Assembly: GCA_016178055.1 (NCBI GenBank)
Contig: JACOUC010000017.1
Coordinates: 1-64,000 of the forward strand
Length of the DNA: 64,000 nucleotides
Origin: Chlamydiota bacterium
GTDB lineage: Bacteria; Auribacterota; JACPWU01
Direction of reading: 5' to 3'
Below, piece after piece: positions 50,782 to 61,027 of the stretch (position 1 is its first letter; each line of letters opens with the position of its first letter). A model generated the notes under the pieces. It saw nothing but the letters and a program-made list of their open reading frames with translations. It did no database searches and had not been told where the DNA came from. The translations under genes were made by a program, and so were the position numbers.

Positions 50782-52002
50782 TTACTGTTTTGCAATCTTC
50801 ACAAGGTCAATCATGGGTAAGAATATGGCGAGCGCCAGAATGAAAACTCCACAGGCCAAAAATAAAGTAACCATGGGTTCAATGAGGGTGGTTAAATTTC
50901 GAATTCTATAAGCAAGCTCTGCATCATAATGACGTGTGATCTCTTCTAACATTTGATCTAGAGTGCCCGAACTTTCTCCTGTGGCAATTAAATGAACCAC
51001 CATGGGAGGAAACCAAGGGCTCTTTTCAAGATAACTGGAAAGGGATTCCCCTGCCTCAACTCGCTCAGATGCAAGATGAATTTCCTTTTCAAAAGTATGG
51101 TTAAATAAAGTTGTCTCCATAATTTTAAGCGCCTTAACAATCGGGAGCCCGCTTTGATACATAAGTTTCAACATCCACGCAAATCGAAACAGGACAACCT
51201 TTTGAAAAAGGCTGCCGAAAATGGGAAGACGAAGTTTAAACTCGTCCCATTTTTCACGACCTTTTTCAGTTTTCATGTAAAGACGAATCACCATCAAGAG
51301 AAGCACAATGGCTAAAGCCAAAATACCGATATGATTTCTTAAAAAGGTGCTTGTATTAAAAACCCATTGAGTTGGGAGAGGTAAGTCTAAATGAAATTTA
51401 CTAAAAATCGCTGCGAATTTTGGAATGACAAAAATAGTGAAGATAAAACTTGCGCTTACCATTGCACAAAAAACAATCACAGGATATCTCAGTGAAGATT
51501 TAATCTCTCGACGGGTTTTTTCTTCATACTCAAGAAAAATAGAAAGACGATCCAAAACCTCTGGTAAAACACCCCCTTTTTCCCCTGCCTTTAAAATATT
51601 GATATAAAGTTCTGAGAAAATTCTAGGGAAGTGCATCATGGCAGACGAAAGATCTAACCCTCCTTCAACTTCTCTTCGAATTCTTAAAAGGGCGTCCTTC
51701 AATACCGGAGATCTGACCTGTTCCACAACAATATCTAGAGTCTTAAGAATTGAAACGCCGGCCAATATGAGACTACGAAGCTGACGGGTAAATAAAATGA
51801 GTTCTTCCGCCCTCACCCGACCTAAAAATCCACGGAGGGTGCTTAACCACAGTTTCTGCCAATGGGCCTCTTCTCTTATTTTTAAAGGAGTATACCCTTG
51901 CCGTCGAAGAATGGATAAAGCCCGCTCGAGAGATTCTGACTCGAGAGATCCTCGGATTATTTTCCCTTCATCAGTGCATACGCGATAAATGAACTTGGGC
52001 AT
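50782..52002 (-). CDS. pilC: Second GspF/PilC-type platform protein
   Basis: About 406 aa, with the same two-domain GspF/PilC layout as the T2SS copy (ELILFTRQLRSLILAGVSIL; EEKTRREIKSSLRYPVIVF) and matching membrane helices. Together with the ATPase next to it, it would form a second pilus- or secretion-type assembly platform. I prefer ATG 52002 (MPKFIYRV), the family's usual N-terminus; ATG 52014 and GTG 52029 are in frame. No pilin, PilT or PilQ gene is nearby, so whether it is type IV pilus or T2SS is undecided. Confidence 0.85.
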   Translation of the reverse strand: MPKFIYRVCTDEGKIIRGSLESESLERALSILRRQGYTPLKIREEAHWQKLWLSTLRGFLGRVRAEELILFTRQLRSLILAGVSILKTLDIVVEQVRSPVLKDALLRIRREVEGGLDLSSAMMHFPRIFSELYINILKAGEKGGVLPEVLDRLSIFLEYEEKTRREIKSSLRYPVIVFCAMVSASFIFTIFVIPKFAAIFSKFHLDLPLPTQWVFNTSTFLRNHIGILALAIVLLLMVIRLYMKTEKGREKWDEFKLRLPIFGSLFQKVVLFRFAWMLKLMYQSGLPIVKALKIMETTLFNHTFEKEIHLASERVEAGESLSSYLEKSPWFPPMVVHLIATGESSGTLDQMLEEITRHYDAELAYRIRNLTTLIEPMVTLFLACGVFILALAIFLPMIDLVKIAKQ

Positions 52003-52040
52003 ATTCTCCGCCATTCCCCTATGGGTCACCCAAGGGGATG

Positions 52041-52147
52041 AAAATCAAAATCCAAAAATCAAAATGCAAAATGACAAACCAAAAATCAAAATTTTTCCAC
52101 GCAATGGCACTGGAAACATTTGGGATTTTGATCTGTCATTAAAATAA
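52041..52147. repeat. Inverted heptamer-period arrays between pilB and pilC
   Basis: The left arm reads AAAATCA, AAATCCA, AAAATCA, AAATGCA, AAATGAC in 7-base steps. A core near 52096-52118 and a short inverted right arm (GGGATTTTGATCTGTCATT) follow. It is closely related to the arrays at 21813 and 27479. Confidence 0.7.
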
Positions 52148-52148
52148 G

Positions 52149-53828
52149 TCACTTCCCAATCTCAGCCACCCTCAACACCTCATCCAAACTGGTCTTGCCC
52201 TGCCGAACCTTTTCTAACCCATCTTGGAGCATGGTTTTCATTCCTGATTCAATGGCTTTCTTTTTGATCTCGCTAGCAGCTACCTTTGAAGAAACAAGTT
52301 GGCGAATATTATCATTCAATTCTAAAAGTTCAAAAATCCCCATCCGCCCTTTGAAACCCGTATGACGACAAAACCGGCATCCTGCTCCTTTCATGGGAGA
52401 ACTCCCCTCCAGCTGATACATTTGAAGGACTTTTTGAGAAAGGGACTCCGTCTTTTTACACTTCTCACACGTAAGACGAACCAAGCGTTGGGCTACAATT
52501 CCAATCACAGAAGAAGAAACTAGAAAGGGTTCAACCCCCATTTCAATCAATCGAACAGCCGCCCCTGCGGCATCATTGGTGTGAAGTGTGCTAAAAACCA
52601 AATGACCTGTCAGCGCTGACTGAGTGGCAATACCCGCCGTTTCTGAATCTCTGATTTCACCCACCATAATAATATTTGGATCTTGCCTAACGATAGACCT
52701 CAAACCTGAGGCAAACGTTAAACCAACCTTGGGATTGACTTGAATCTGCCTCACAATTTCTAACTTGTATTCGACCGGATCTTCAATGGTGACAATATTC
52801 TTTTCAAGACTGTTAATACTCCTTAAAGCTGCATAAAGAGTGGTCGTTTTCCCACTCCCGGTCGGACCGGTCACTAAGATCATTCCGTAGGGTTTCTTAA
52901 TCAAACACTCAAAACGCTGATAAATTCCACTGGAAAAACCCAACTCTTGAAGATGAATTTGTAAGGCCTTGGCATCCAGAATTCTTAATACGATATTTTC
53001 GCCATGTACCGTTGGCATAGTCGAGACACGAACATCAATTCGCTTACGATCCACTTGAGTTGAAAAACGACCATCTTGAGGAACTCGACTTTCCGCAATA
53101 TTTAAATCCGCCATGATTTTGGCACGGGAAATTAAAATATTTTCATATTTTTTTGGAGGGGCTGGAACCTCATGCAAAACACCATCCACTCGAATGCGAA
53201 CCCGCAAGCGATCCAGTTCAGGCTCAATATGGATATCGCTTGCTCCTTCCTTCACTGCATGTTCAATCAAAAGATTTAAGAGCTGAACCGCGGGCTGATT
53301 CTCTCCCAAGGTAAGCGTTTCCAAAGGAATCACAGGTACTTCCTTGATCTCTTCCCCTCGCTGAAGATTTTCCACCAACGTCCCCATGGAATGATGAGCC
53401 CCGTAATATTGGTCGACCATTTTCAAAATTTCAGATCGTGAGCCAATCACAGGATCCGGCTCAAAACCAGATTCTTGACGAATCTGGTCCAAAGCCAACA
53501 CGTGACTTGGATCCACCATGGCAACGACCAAATTTTTATGAATTTTGAAGAGAGGGAAAACACAGAATTCCTTGGCCGTACGAGCGGAAATAAGCTGAAC
53601 AACTTCAGGATCAATGCGGTAATCAGTGACTTCTATAAAGGGAAGTTTTAAAATTTTGGCTACGGTTTGAAAAAAAATACTTTCGCTCACCCCTTCTTGA
53701 TCTAAAACAAGCTGATCAAAAGCCTTGCCCTTTTTAACTCCGAAAAGAATCTTTTCAAAGTCTTCCTGAGAAATAATTTTTGCATCGATGAGTTCTTTTC
53801 CAATTTCTGAAGCATTTAGCTCATACAT
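52149..53828 (-). CDS. pilB: Second GspE/PilB-type assembly ATPase
   Basis: This 559-aa AAA-type ATPase has an N-terminal MshEN-like domain, Walker A GPTGSGKTTTLYA, Walker B IIMVGEIRDSETAGI, His box STLHTNDAAGAAVRL and the CEKC..CRFC zinc module. It is clearly related to the gspE at 23676 but diverged. It lies 15 bp after rng at the end of the mre-rod operon with its platform partner pilC downstream. It would power an extension machine (type IV pilus or T2SS). Confidence 0.9.
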   Translation of the reverse strand: MYELNASEIGKELIDAKIISQEDFEKILFGVKKGKAFDQLVLDQEGVSESIFFQTVAKILKLPFIEVTDYRIDPEVVQLISARTAKEFCVFPLFKIHKNLVVAMVDPSHVLALDQIRQESGFEPDPVIGSRSEILKMVDQYYGAHHSMGTLVENLQRGEEIKEVPVIPLETLTLGENQPAVQLLNLLIEHAVKEGASDIHIEPELDRLRVRIRVDGVLHEVPAPPKKYENILISRAKIMADLNIAESRVPQDGRFSTQVDRKRIDVRVSTMPTVHGENIVLRILDAKALQIHLQELGFSSGIYQRFECLIKKPYGMILVTGPTGSGKTTTLYAALRSINSLEKNIVTIEDPVEYKLEIVRQIQVNPKVGLTFASGLRSIVRQDPNIIMVGEIRDSETAGIATQSALTGHLVFSTLHTNDAAGAAVRLIEMGVEPFLVSSSVIGIVAQRLVRLTCEKCKKTESLSQKVLQMYQLEGSSPMKGAGCRFCRHTGFKGRMGIFELLELNDNIRQLVSSKVAASEIKKKAIESGMKTMLQDGLEKVRQGKTSLDEVLRVAEIGK

Positions 53829-53843
53829 GAAAGAACCTTTTTT

Positions 53844-55376
53844 CTAATATACGATCTTATAATCATCTAAATTCAGTTCCACATCCTTCTCTATTTCCAA
53901 TTTTCCCTTTAGGCTCCTCTCCATCTGTACATAAATTTCCTTTTCTTCTGTTAAAAGTTTATCGGCAACCTTGGGATGAAGAATAATTTTGGACGAGGTT
54001 ATTTTTTTCTTTGCGACAATGCTTTTGAGTTCTCGCAAAACTTCAAGAATAATGCTTGTACTGGATTTGATACTTCCTAAACCAGAGCAAACAGGACAAG
54101 ACTCGTAAAGAGCTTTATTGGTACTTTCTTGAACTCTTTGGCGAGTCATTTCCACAAGTCCGATCTCACTGATAGGAAGAATATTGGTCTTCGCCTTATC
54201 TCTACGCAGACACATTCTCAATTTTTGAAGAACCTTCATCTGATTTCTTTTGGTCTTCATGTCAATTAAATCAATAATAACAATGCCACCCACATTGCGA
54301 AGTCTCATTTGTTTAGCAACTTCTTCTACGGCCTCCATATTGGTTTCAAGAATCGTTTCCTCTAAATCATTCTTTCCAACATTCCGACCTGAATTAACAT
54401 CAATGGCAACAAGGGCCTCTGTCTGTTCAATAATTAAATACCCTCCCGTTTTTAGCCATACCTTTCGATCAAAAATTTTCTTGATCTCTTTTTCAATTCC
54501 TATATGTTCAAAAATGGGTTCAATTCCAGAATAAAGTTCAACTTTTGACCTCAAGCGGGGAAGAACTGCACTGACAAACCGTTTAATCTTTCGAAAATCA
54601 TCCCTGGAATCTACCACTAAACGTCCCACGGATTCAGTGAAGGCATCCCTTACGGTCTTCAAAGCCAAGTCTAGTTCCGTATGAAGAGAATTAGGGGCTG
54701 TGTACTCTTGACGGCGGCGTTCAATCTTTTTCCAAAGCCCTAGCAAGTATCTTAAATCCCGAATAAAATACTTTTTATGCATCCCCTCTCCAACGGTACG
54801 AATAATAATTCCAACATTTTCTGGAACATTGAGAGACCATAGAATCTCGCGAAGTCGGGCCCGCTCAGTTTTATCCATAATCCTTCGTGAAATACCTCGG
54901 CGTGGATCATCCGGGAGTAAAACCATATAACGACCCGGCAAACTGATATTCGTTGAAAGCCTGACTCCTTTTGTTCCAATGGGATCCTTGATGACTTGGA
55001 CCACAACCTCTTGGCCCGTTTTAACTAATTCATCAATGGTTGCCTTTTTCTGAGGTCGCTCCATAGGAGGAGGTGAAGCTTCCCCCTCACTAGGAGTTTT
55101 TACCTCTTCATCAATTTCTTCATCTAAAATATCCCGATAGGCATCGCTCGGATTAATAATATCTGAAACATGAAGGAACCCATTTTTTTCCAGCCCTACA
55201 TTCACAAAAGCAGCCTGAATTCCAGGAACAACATTTTCAATAATCCCTTTATAAACGCTCCCCACCAAACGCCGATCGGATTCACGTTCGATCGAGAAAT
55301 CTTCCAGTTGTCCATCCTCTAAAAAGGCGATTCTTCGTTCCTTTCCTTCACTGTTAATAATAATTTCTTTTGACAT
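53844..55376 (-). CDS. rng: Ribonuclease G/E
   Basis: This 510-aa endoribonuclease of the Rng/CafA type has an N-terminal S1 domain (GSVYKGIIENVVPGIQAAFV, then GFLHVSD), a catalytic region with Asp pair (VAIDVNSGRN; GGIVIIDLIDM), the zinc-link CPVCSGLG and a C-terminal helical part. It processes rRNA and mRNA. An acidic insertion (about 75-100, DILDEEIDEEVKTPSEGEAS) splits the S1 domain, as often seen in this family. The position beside rodA/mre genes is common in several phyla. Confidence 0.94.
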   Translation of the reverse strand: MSKEIIINSEGKERRIAFLEDGQLEDFSIERESDRRLVGSVYKGIIENVVPGIQAAFVNVGLEKNGFLHVSDIINPSDAYRDILDEEIDEEVKTPSEGEASPPPMERPQKKATIDELVKTGQEVVVQVIKDPIGTKGVRLSTNISLPGRYMVLLPDDPRRGISRRIMDKTERARLREILWSLNVPENVGIIIRTVGEGMHKKYFIRDLRYLLGLWKKIERRRQEYTAPNSLHTELDLALKTVRDAFTESVGRLVVDSRDDFRKIKRFVSAVLPRLRSKVELYSGIEPIFEHIGIEKEIKKIFDRKVWLKTGGYLIIEQTEALVAIDVNSGRNVGKNDLEETILETNMEAVEEVAKQMRLRNVGGIVIIDLIDMKTKRNQMKVLQKLRMCLRRDKAKTNILPISEIGLVEMTRQRVQESTNKALYESCPVCSGLGSIKSSTSIILEVLRELKSIVAKKKITSSKIILHPKVADKLLTEEKEIYVQMERSLKGKLEIEKDVELNLDDYKIVY

Positions 55377-55441
55377 AGATTTATCCTCTCAAAAACAAAA
55401 TTTAAATTTTAAAAACCTGTGACTCTCAGGAGTCAAATTTC

Positions 55442-56533
55442 CTATCGTAAGTTTTTCGCTATATGAATATTTTCTATGAAACCTAAACATGCCATGATGG
55501 TAATCAGATGAGATCCCCCATAACTGATGAGTGAAAGTGGAATTCCTGTAATAGGCGCAACACCCACGGTCATTCCCGTATTAATGATCACATGAGCTAT
55601 GAGAACCAGTACAAATCCAACGGCCAACAACCTTCCAAAAAGATCCTCAGAAGATGTTGCCACTTGAAGGGCGCTTAAAATCAGAAGCAAATACGCCAGA
55701 AGAACCATCCAACAGCCTATAAAGCCCCATTCTTCCCCTAGAACAGAAAAAATAAAATCCGTATGACGTTCTGGGACAAAGTGAAGTTGACTTTGCGTTC
55801 CTTGAAGCCATCCTTTACCAAACCATCCCCCCGATCCAACGGCAATCTTAGATTGAATGGCATGATAACCAGATCCTAAAGGATCTCGATTTGGATTTAA
55901 AAAAACCATTAGCCTCTGGCGTTGATAGGAATGAAGAACACTCCAAATCACAGGAAGTGACAACACACTTAAGAGAATCATTCCAACCAAATATCGGAGG
56001 CGAGCCCCTGCTATAAAAAGCATCCCCAATAACACAGGGACAAGAACCATCGCCGTTCCTAAATCGGGCTGTTTTAAAATAAGAAGCATCGGAATCCCTA
56101 CCCAAATAGTCGAAATTAAAACATAAGAAAGTTTGAATCGATCTTCGCGACGCTCTGATAGATATCGAGCCAGCATGAAAACAATTCCCATCTTTGCAAT
56201 CTCTGAAGGTTGCAAAGAGAAGAATCCAAAATCAAACCAACTTTTTGCTCCATTGTGAATCTGTCCGACCCAAAGAACAAGAACGAGCATCAATAAACTT
56301 GAAAAATAAAAAAAAGGAGATGCCAAGTTGAGCGTTCTAAATTCCATATTCATGGCAAACCAAAATGCAATCAATCCCACTCCAATAAAAAAGAGCTGTT
56401 TATGAACGAATAAAAGAGCGCCCGAATCTTGATAAGAGGCGCTGTAGATAAAGGCAAGACCGATTCCCAATAAAAAGAGCATCAGAAACAAAATTTTTAA
56501 ATTTATAAATTTAAGAGCCCGTAAAGGAATCAT
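55442..56533 (-). CDS. rodA: RodA peptidoglycan polymerase
   Basis: This 363-aa SEDS-family inner-membrane glycosyltransferase has about ten membrane helices. Conserved segments include FDFGFFSLQPSEIAKMGIV, LKQPDLGTAMVLVPV, RHTDFIFSVLGEEWGFIG, GVAPITGIPLSLISYGGSHL. It polymerises lipid II with PBP2 during cell elongation. It is directly downstream of mrdA (8 bp). Confidence 0.95.
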   Translation of the reverse strand: MIPLRALKFINLKILFLMLFLLGIGLAFIYSASYQDSGALLFVHKQLFFIGVGLIAFWFAMNMEFRTLNLASPFFYFSSLLMLVLVLWVGQIHNGAKSWFDFGFFSLQPSEIAKMGIVFMLARYLSERREDRFKLSYVLISTIWVGIPMLLILKQPDLGTAMVLVPVLLGMLFIAGARLRYLVGMILLSVLSLPVIWSVLHSYQRQRLMVFLNPNRDPLGSGYHAIQSKIAVGSGGWFGKGWLQGTQSQLHFVPERHTDFIFSVLGEEWGFIGCWMVLLAYLLLILSALQVATSSEDLFGRLLAVGFVLVLIAHVIINTGMTVGVAPITGIPLSLISYGGSHLITIMACLGFIENIHIAKNLR

Positions 56534-56541
56534 CCTACCCC

Positions 56542-58293
56542 CTACAAAATCCTTTCATAAATCTCTTTGGCCAGAGGAGCGACGTCATGCCCTCCTGATT
56601 CCACTCCCTCGACCAAAAGAACCAAAACATATTTTGGATTTTGAGAAGGAGCAAATGAGACAAACCAGCCATTCTTAATCATTTGATCATGCTGAACAAC
56701 TTGAACCGTTCCCGTCTTCCCAGAAATTTCTACTGAGTCTAATCGTGCCGCCCGACCGGTCCCATCCCCTTCATTGACGACCTCCCACATCCCTTTTTTA
56801 ATCAAAGAAAGAACCGACGTGGATAAACCCAACGAACCTTTTTCTTTGGGACCCATTTCAATCAAAGTCCTTCCATCCGGAAGAACGACTTTCTTCACTA
56901 AAGAAGGAGAAAAAAGCTTTCCCCCGTTGGCTAGGGTCGAAACCATCACAGCCATTTGTAAAGGAGTCACAGAAACAAACCCTTGTCCAATAGCAAAATT
57001 GGCCGTATCCCCTCGAAACCATCCCTCATGCAATTTCTGGCGCTTCCAAAGGGGAGAAGGAATGACTCCCGCTCGATCACCTCCAACATCTAGCCCTGTG
57101 GGTTCTCCAAAGCCAAATTTCTTAGCGTATTTGGCCATTCGCTCAGGCCCTAAATTAAGTCCCAGTTGATAAAAAAAAACATTGCATGAATATCGAATGG
57201 CTTCCTCTAACGTCACCTCTCCATGCCCTAATTCCTTCCAGCATCTGAAAGTGGAACCCCCTATTTTCACGGAGCCTGAACAATGGACAAGACTGGTTTC
57301 ATTCATCACTCCTGTATCCAATCCAGCACTGGCGACCACCAACTTAAAAATAGAACCCGGGGCATAACTTCCTTGAAAGACTCGATTCATCAAAGGTCGA
57401 TTAGGATCTTTAAAGAGCTTTAGAGCTTCTTCCTTCAAATCAGGTTTAATAAACACATTTAGATCAAAACCAGGTCGGCTGACAGCAGCCAAAATCTCAC
57501 CTGTATTGGGATTCATCACAATTCCGACGGCTCGTTTTTCTCTCAAAATTTCTTCGAGCGTCTGCTGAATTTTCATATCCAAAGTAAGATAAACATCTCG
57601 TCCGCGAACAGGCCTTTTAATGGACAAAATTTGTTCTCGATACCCCCGACTATCAACCTCTATTTGCATTCCTCCTGACTCTCCTCGTAAATAAGATTCA
57701 CAACTATTTTCAACCCCTGTTCGTCCAATAACATCTAGCCAGTGATAACCTCTATCCTTTAAGGTTTCGTACTCTTGTCGATTAATCGCTCCAACATATC
57801 CTAAAATCGAAGAGGCACAGTCCCCCAGGAGATAGGCTCGAACAGGGTTTTCCTCTACGGTCACCCACGGCATTTTAAACCTTGCCTCTTCGACCTGAGT
57901 TAAAAGATCCATATTCACATCCCTCTCAATCGGGACTGAAAGATAGGCTGGGCCATGATAAGATCTCGTAACCTGTTCTATTCTGTCAGGGGTTGTCCCT
58001 AACGAGGCCGCCAAAAAATTCAAAGGCACTTTTTTTCTTTTAATGGCTTCGTACTCTATCGCCACATCAAAACTTGGCCGATTATCTACCATCACAAGCC
58101 CATGACGATCCAAAATTTTTCCTCGTGGAGCTGGGATCCAAACTCTACGAATTCTATTGTCTTGTGAAAGCCCTAAGTAACGTTCCCTCTTTATGACTTG
58201 AACATACCAAAAAACTCCAATCAAAGAGACAAGCGTAAAGGTAACCCCAAACTTTAAAATAAAGAGCCTGCGGTCTAAACCGAATTGACCCAT
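56542..58293 (-). CDS. mrdA: Penicillin-binding protein 2 (transpeptidase)
   Basis: A class B PBP of about 583 aa. It has one membrane anchor (LFILKFGVTFTLVSLIGVFW), a pedestal domain (PRGKILDRHGLVMVDNRPSF; the RGxIxDRxG motif) and a transpeptidase domain with SxxK in GSIFKLV, SxN in SCNVFF and KTGT in SGKTGTVQ. It cross-links peptidoglycan made by RodA. I prefer the start at 58293 (MGQFGLDRRLF), which overlaps mreD by 19 bp; the in-frame ORF to 58428 only reads through mreD. Confidence 0.95.
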   Translation of the reverse strand: MGQFGLDRRLFILKFGVTFTLVSLIGVFWYVQVIKRERYLGLSQDNRIRRVWIPAPRGKILDRHGLVMVDNRPSFDVAIEYEAIKRKKVPLNFLAASLGTTPDRIEQVTRSYHGPAYLSVPIERDVNMDLLTQVEEARFKMPWVTVEENPVRAYLLGDCASSILGYVGAINRQEYETLKDRGYHWLDVIGRTGVENSCESYLRGESGGMQIEVDSRGYREQILSIKRPVRGRDVYLTLDMKIQQTLEEILREKRAVGIVMNPNTGEILAAVSRPGFDLNVFIKPDLKEEALKLFKDPNRPLMNRVFQGSYAPGSIFKLVVASAGLDTGVMNETSLVHCSGSVKIGGSTFRCWKELGHGEVTLEEAIRYSCNVFFYQLGLNLGPERMAKYAKKFGFGEPTGLDVGGDRAGVIPSPLWKRQKLHEGWFRGDTANFAIGQGFVSVTPLQMAVMVSTLANGGKLFSPSLVKKVVLPDGRTLIEMGPKEKGSLGLSTSVLSLIKKGMWEVVNEGDGTGRAARLDSVEISGKTGTVQVVQHDQMIKNGWFVSFAPSQNPKYVLVLLVEGVESGGHDVAPLAKEIYERIL

Positions 58294-58751
58294 CGATGCC
58301 GTCCTCGAAATAGTCGATCTAGCAAGGGATAAATAACCACGGTTAATAGACCTGTTTGAACCACCGCTTTGAAAAGAATACTCAAAGTAAAGGGTCTCAT
58401 ATTTCCTTCGAATCGATTTAAACCCCATTCAAAAATAAATCCAACACCCATCCCTAAGGCGACCCCTCCTAAGCGAGCCAGCAAATGTTCTTGAAAAAAA
58501 ATTGAATGGAGGAATTTAATGACAAAAAAAGAGCCCAAAAGACTCATGGACTTCACCCCTAAAGACTCTCCTGACAAACCGTCCCAAATAAAACCTCCGA
58601 TTAAAGAAAAAATAACGCCGCTCAGCCAATGACGTCTCATAAAAAAATAAAAAGAAATAAGAGAAAATAAATCAAAATATCCAAAAATTTTTAACTGACT
58701 TTGTAAGATCACACTCAAAAAAATAAGAACCGCTTCTTTGATCCATTCCAT
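58275..58751 (-). CDS. mreD: Rod-shape protein MreD
   Basis: This 158-aa, very hydrophobic protein with four to five membrane helices is located between mreC and mrdA, the standard place for MreD, which is poorly conserved in sequence. GGFIWDGLSGESLGVKSMSL resembles the family's conserved loop (DxxxGxxxGxxxL). It is part of the elongasome at the inner membrane. Confidence 0.88.
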   Translation of the reverse strand: MEWIKEAVLIFLSVILQSQLKIFGYFDLFSLISFYFFMRRHWLSGVIFSLIGGFIWDGLSGESLGVKSMSLLGSFFVIKFLHSIFFQEHLLARLGGVALGMGVGFIFEWGLNRFEGNMRPFTLSILFKAVVQTGLLTVVIYPLLDRLFRGRHRWVNSV

Positions 58752-58752
58752 A

Positions 58753-59571
58753 TTAAGACTCTAACTCTTTAATTCCTCTTTCTTTTGTCATCACCACACT
58801 CACCTCTTCCAGTTTTCCAAAATGCACCTCGGGGGAAACCTCTGCATATTGAAAAAGCCCCTCTGCATCATCCTGAACTTTGACCACCCGACCGATTTCA
58901 AGCCCAGGCGGAAAAAAACGACTTAAACCTGAAGTCACAACACGATCTCCCGGCTTCACTTGGGCTTCCCGAGGAAGAAACTTCAAAACGCAAGATAACC
59001 CTCTCCCCTCAAGAATTCCTATTTCCCGTGTCCTTTCGACCACCGCTCCCACTTTAGAATTCTCATCAATAAGCAAGAGAACACGACTCCACTTGGGCAT
59101 TACCTCAACAATTTTTCCAGCCACACCCTCATAAGATAAAACGGCCATTCCAGGTTCTAAACCGTCTTTGGCCCCTAGATCAATCCACACACTCTCATTC
59201 CAACGACTTGGGGCCCTTCCCACCACCCGAGTACTCAAAAGAACTGAAGAACTCTCCTGAATAAAATGAAGAAGATTGACCAGCCTTTCATTTTCAAGAG
59301 AAACGTTCTTAAATTGGTCTCTTTCAAATCTAAGACGCGTCACTTCTCGCTTTAAATGATTTTGTTCTTCCTCTTCTTGAGAAAAATTTCCTAAAACGAA
59401 TAAGAAATTTTTGGCTCGATTTATAAATCGTTCAGAAAATTTAAGAATAGGGACACTGGTCTCGTTAAAAAAAAATGACCAATGACGAGTCAATGCTCTA
59501 GGAAGGCCTATCAAAACAAGAGGCAGTAAGGAAAATAAAGCAATATAAATCAATAGCCGGCTTCTCGACAA
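58753..59571 (-). CDS. mreC: Rod-shape protein MreC
   Basis: This 272-aa bitopic protein has an N-terminal anchor, a coiled coil (HLKREVTRLRFERDQFKNVS) and a periplasmic beta domain (RVVGRAPSRWNESVWIDLGA; GVAGKIVEVMPKWSRVLLLI; GDRVVTSGLSRFFPPGLEIG). It activates PBP2 in the elongasome. It starts at TTG 59571, two bases after the mreB stop, implying coupled translation. Confidence 0.93.
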   Translation of the reverse strand: MSRSRLLIYIALFSLLPLVLIGLPRALTRHWSFFFNETSVPILKFSERFINRAKNFLFVLGNFSQEEEEQNHLKREVTRLRFERDQFKNVSLENERLVNLLHFIQESSSVLLSTRVVGRAPSRWNESVWIDLGAKDGLEPGMAVLSYEGVAGKIVEVMPKWSRVLLLIDENSKVGAVVERTREIGILEGRGLSCVLKFLPREAQVKPGDRVVTSGLSRFFPPGLEIGRVVKVQDDAEGLFQYAEVSPEVHFGKLEEVSVVMTKERGIKELES

Positions 59572-59573
59572 AA

Positions 59574-60635
<1,062 letters not shown>

Positions 60636-60670
60636 TCAACAATGTTAATATAACTTAAGTCAAGCGTTTC

Positions 60671-60721
60671 GGTCACCTGTTGCCAGTCACCTGTCGCCGG
60701 TAACCGGAAACTGGCGACTCC
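60671..60721. repeat. Heptamer-period array, CCTGT/CCGGT family, upstream of mreB
   Basis: Units GTCACCT, GTTGCCA, GTCACCT, GTCGCCG, GTAACCG, GAAACTG and GCGACTC step by 7 bases. The array lies in the mreB promoter region. It is the same family as blocks at 11452, 61998 and 63085. Confidence 0.8.
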
Positions 60722-60728
60722 GTAGTGA

Positions 60729-60959
60729 TTATTGCTCAGTCATGACCCGCTGAACAGGACACTTCCATGACTGGCCTAACGTACACCCTTTATAACAGAC
60801 ATATCCACTCAGTCCCAGTCCTAAGAGACTTCCGACAATAAGAATCCCAGCAATGACATTACCGAGAGTTTTAAGAAAACCTACTTCTTCCGTTGCCTTC
60901 AAGGCTACAAAATAGCCCATGCCCATCACAATCAACAATAAAGGGATTTTGCCAAACAT
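60729..60959 (-). CDS. Small two-helix membrane protein of unknown function
   Basis: This 76-aa protein has two hydrophobic segments (LLLIVMGMGYFVAL and NVIAGILIVGSLLGLGLSGY) and a short C-terminal tail with three cysteines (YVCYKGCTLGQSWKC). GGAGGT (60970-60975) sits well placed before the ATG, supporting a real gene. I do not recognise a family. The cysteine spacing could permit metal binding or a disulfide. It stands alone between the mre operon and the arginine-related genes. Confidence 0.65.
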   Translation of the reverse strand: MFGKIPLLLIVMGMGYFVALKATEEVGFLKTLGNVIAGILIVGSLLGLGLSGYVCYKGCTLGQSWKCPVQRVMTEQ

Positions 60960-61027
60960 AGCTCAATGACCTCCTAAATAAAGTTTTTAGGAATTTTAAC
61001 ATGTCCTTTTAAGCTTCGCTATCAAAA

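Noticed and set aside
58294-58428. 45-residue N-terminal extension of PBP2
   Set aside because: It lies wholly inside mreD in another frame; the normal PBP2 N-terminus starts at 58293.
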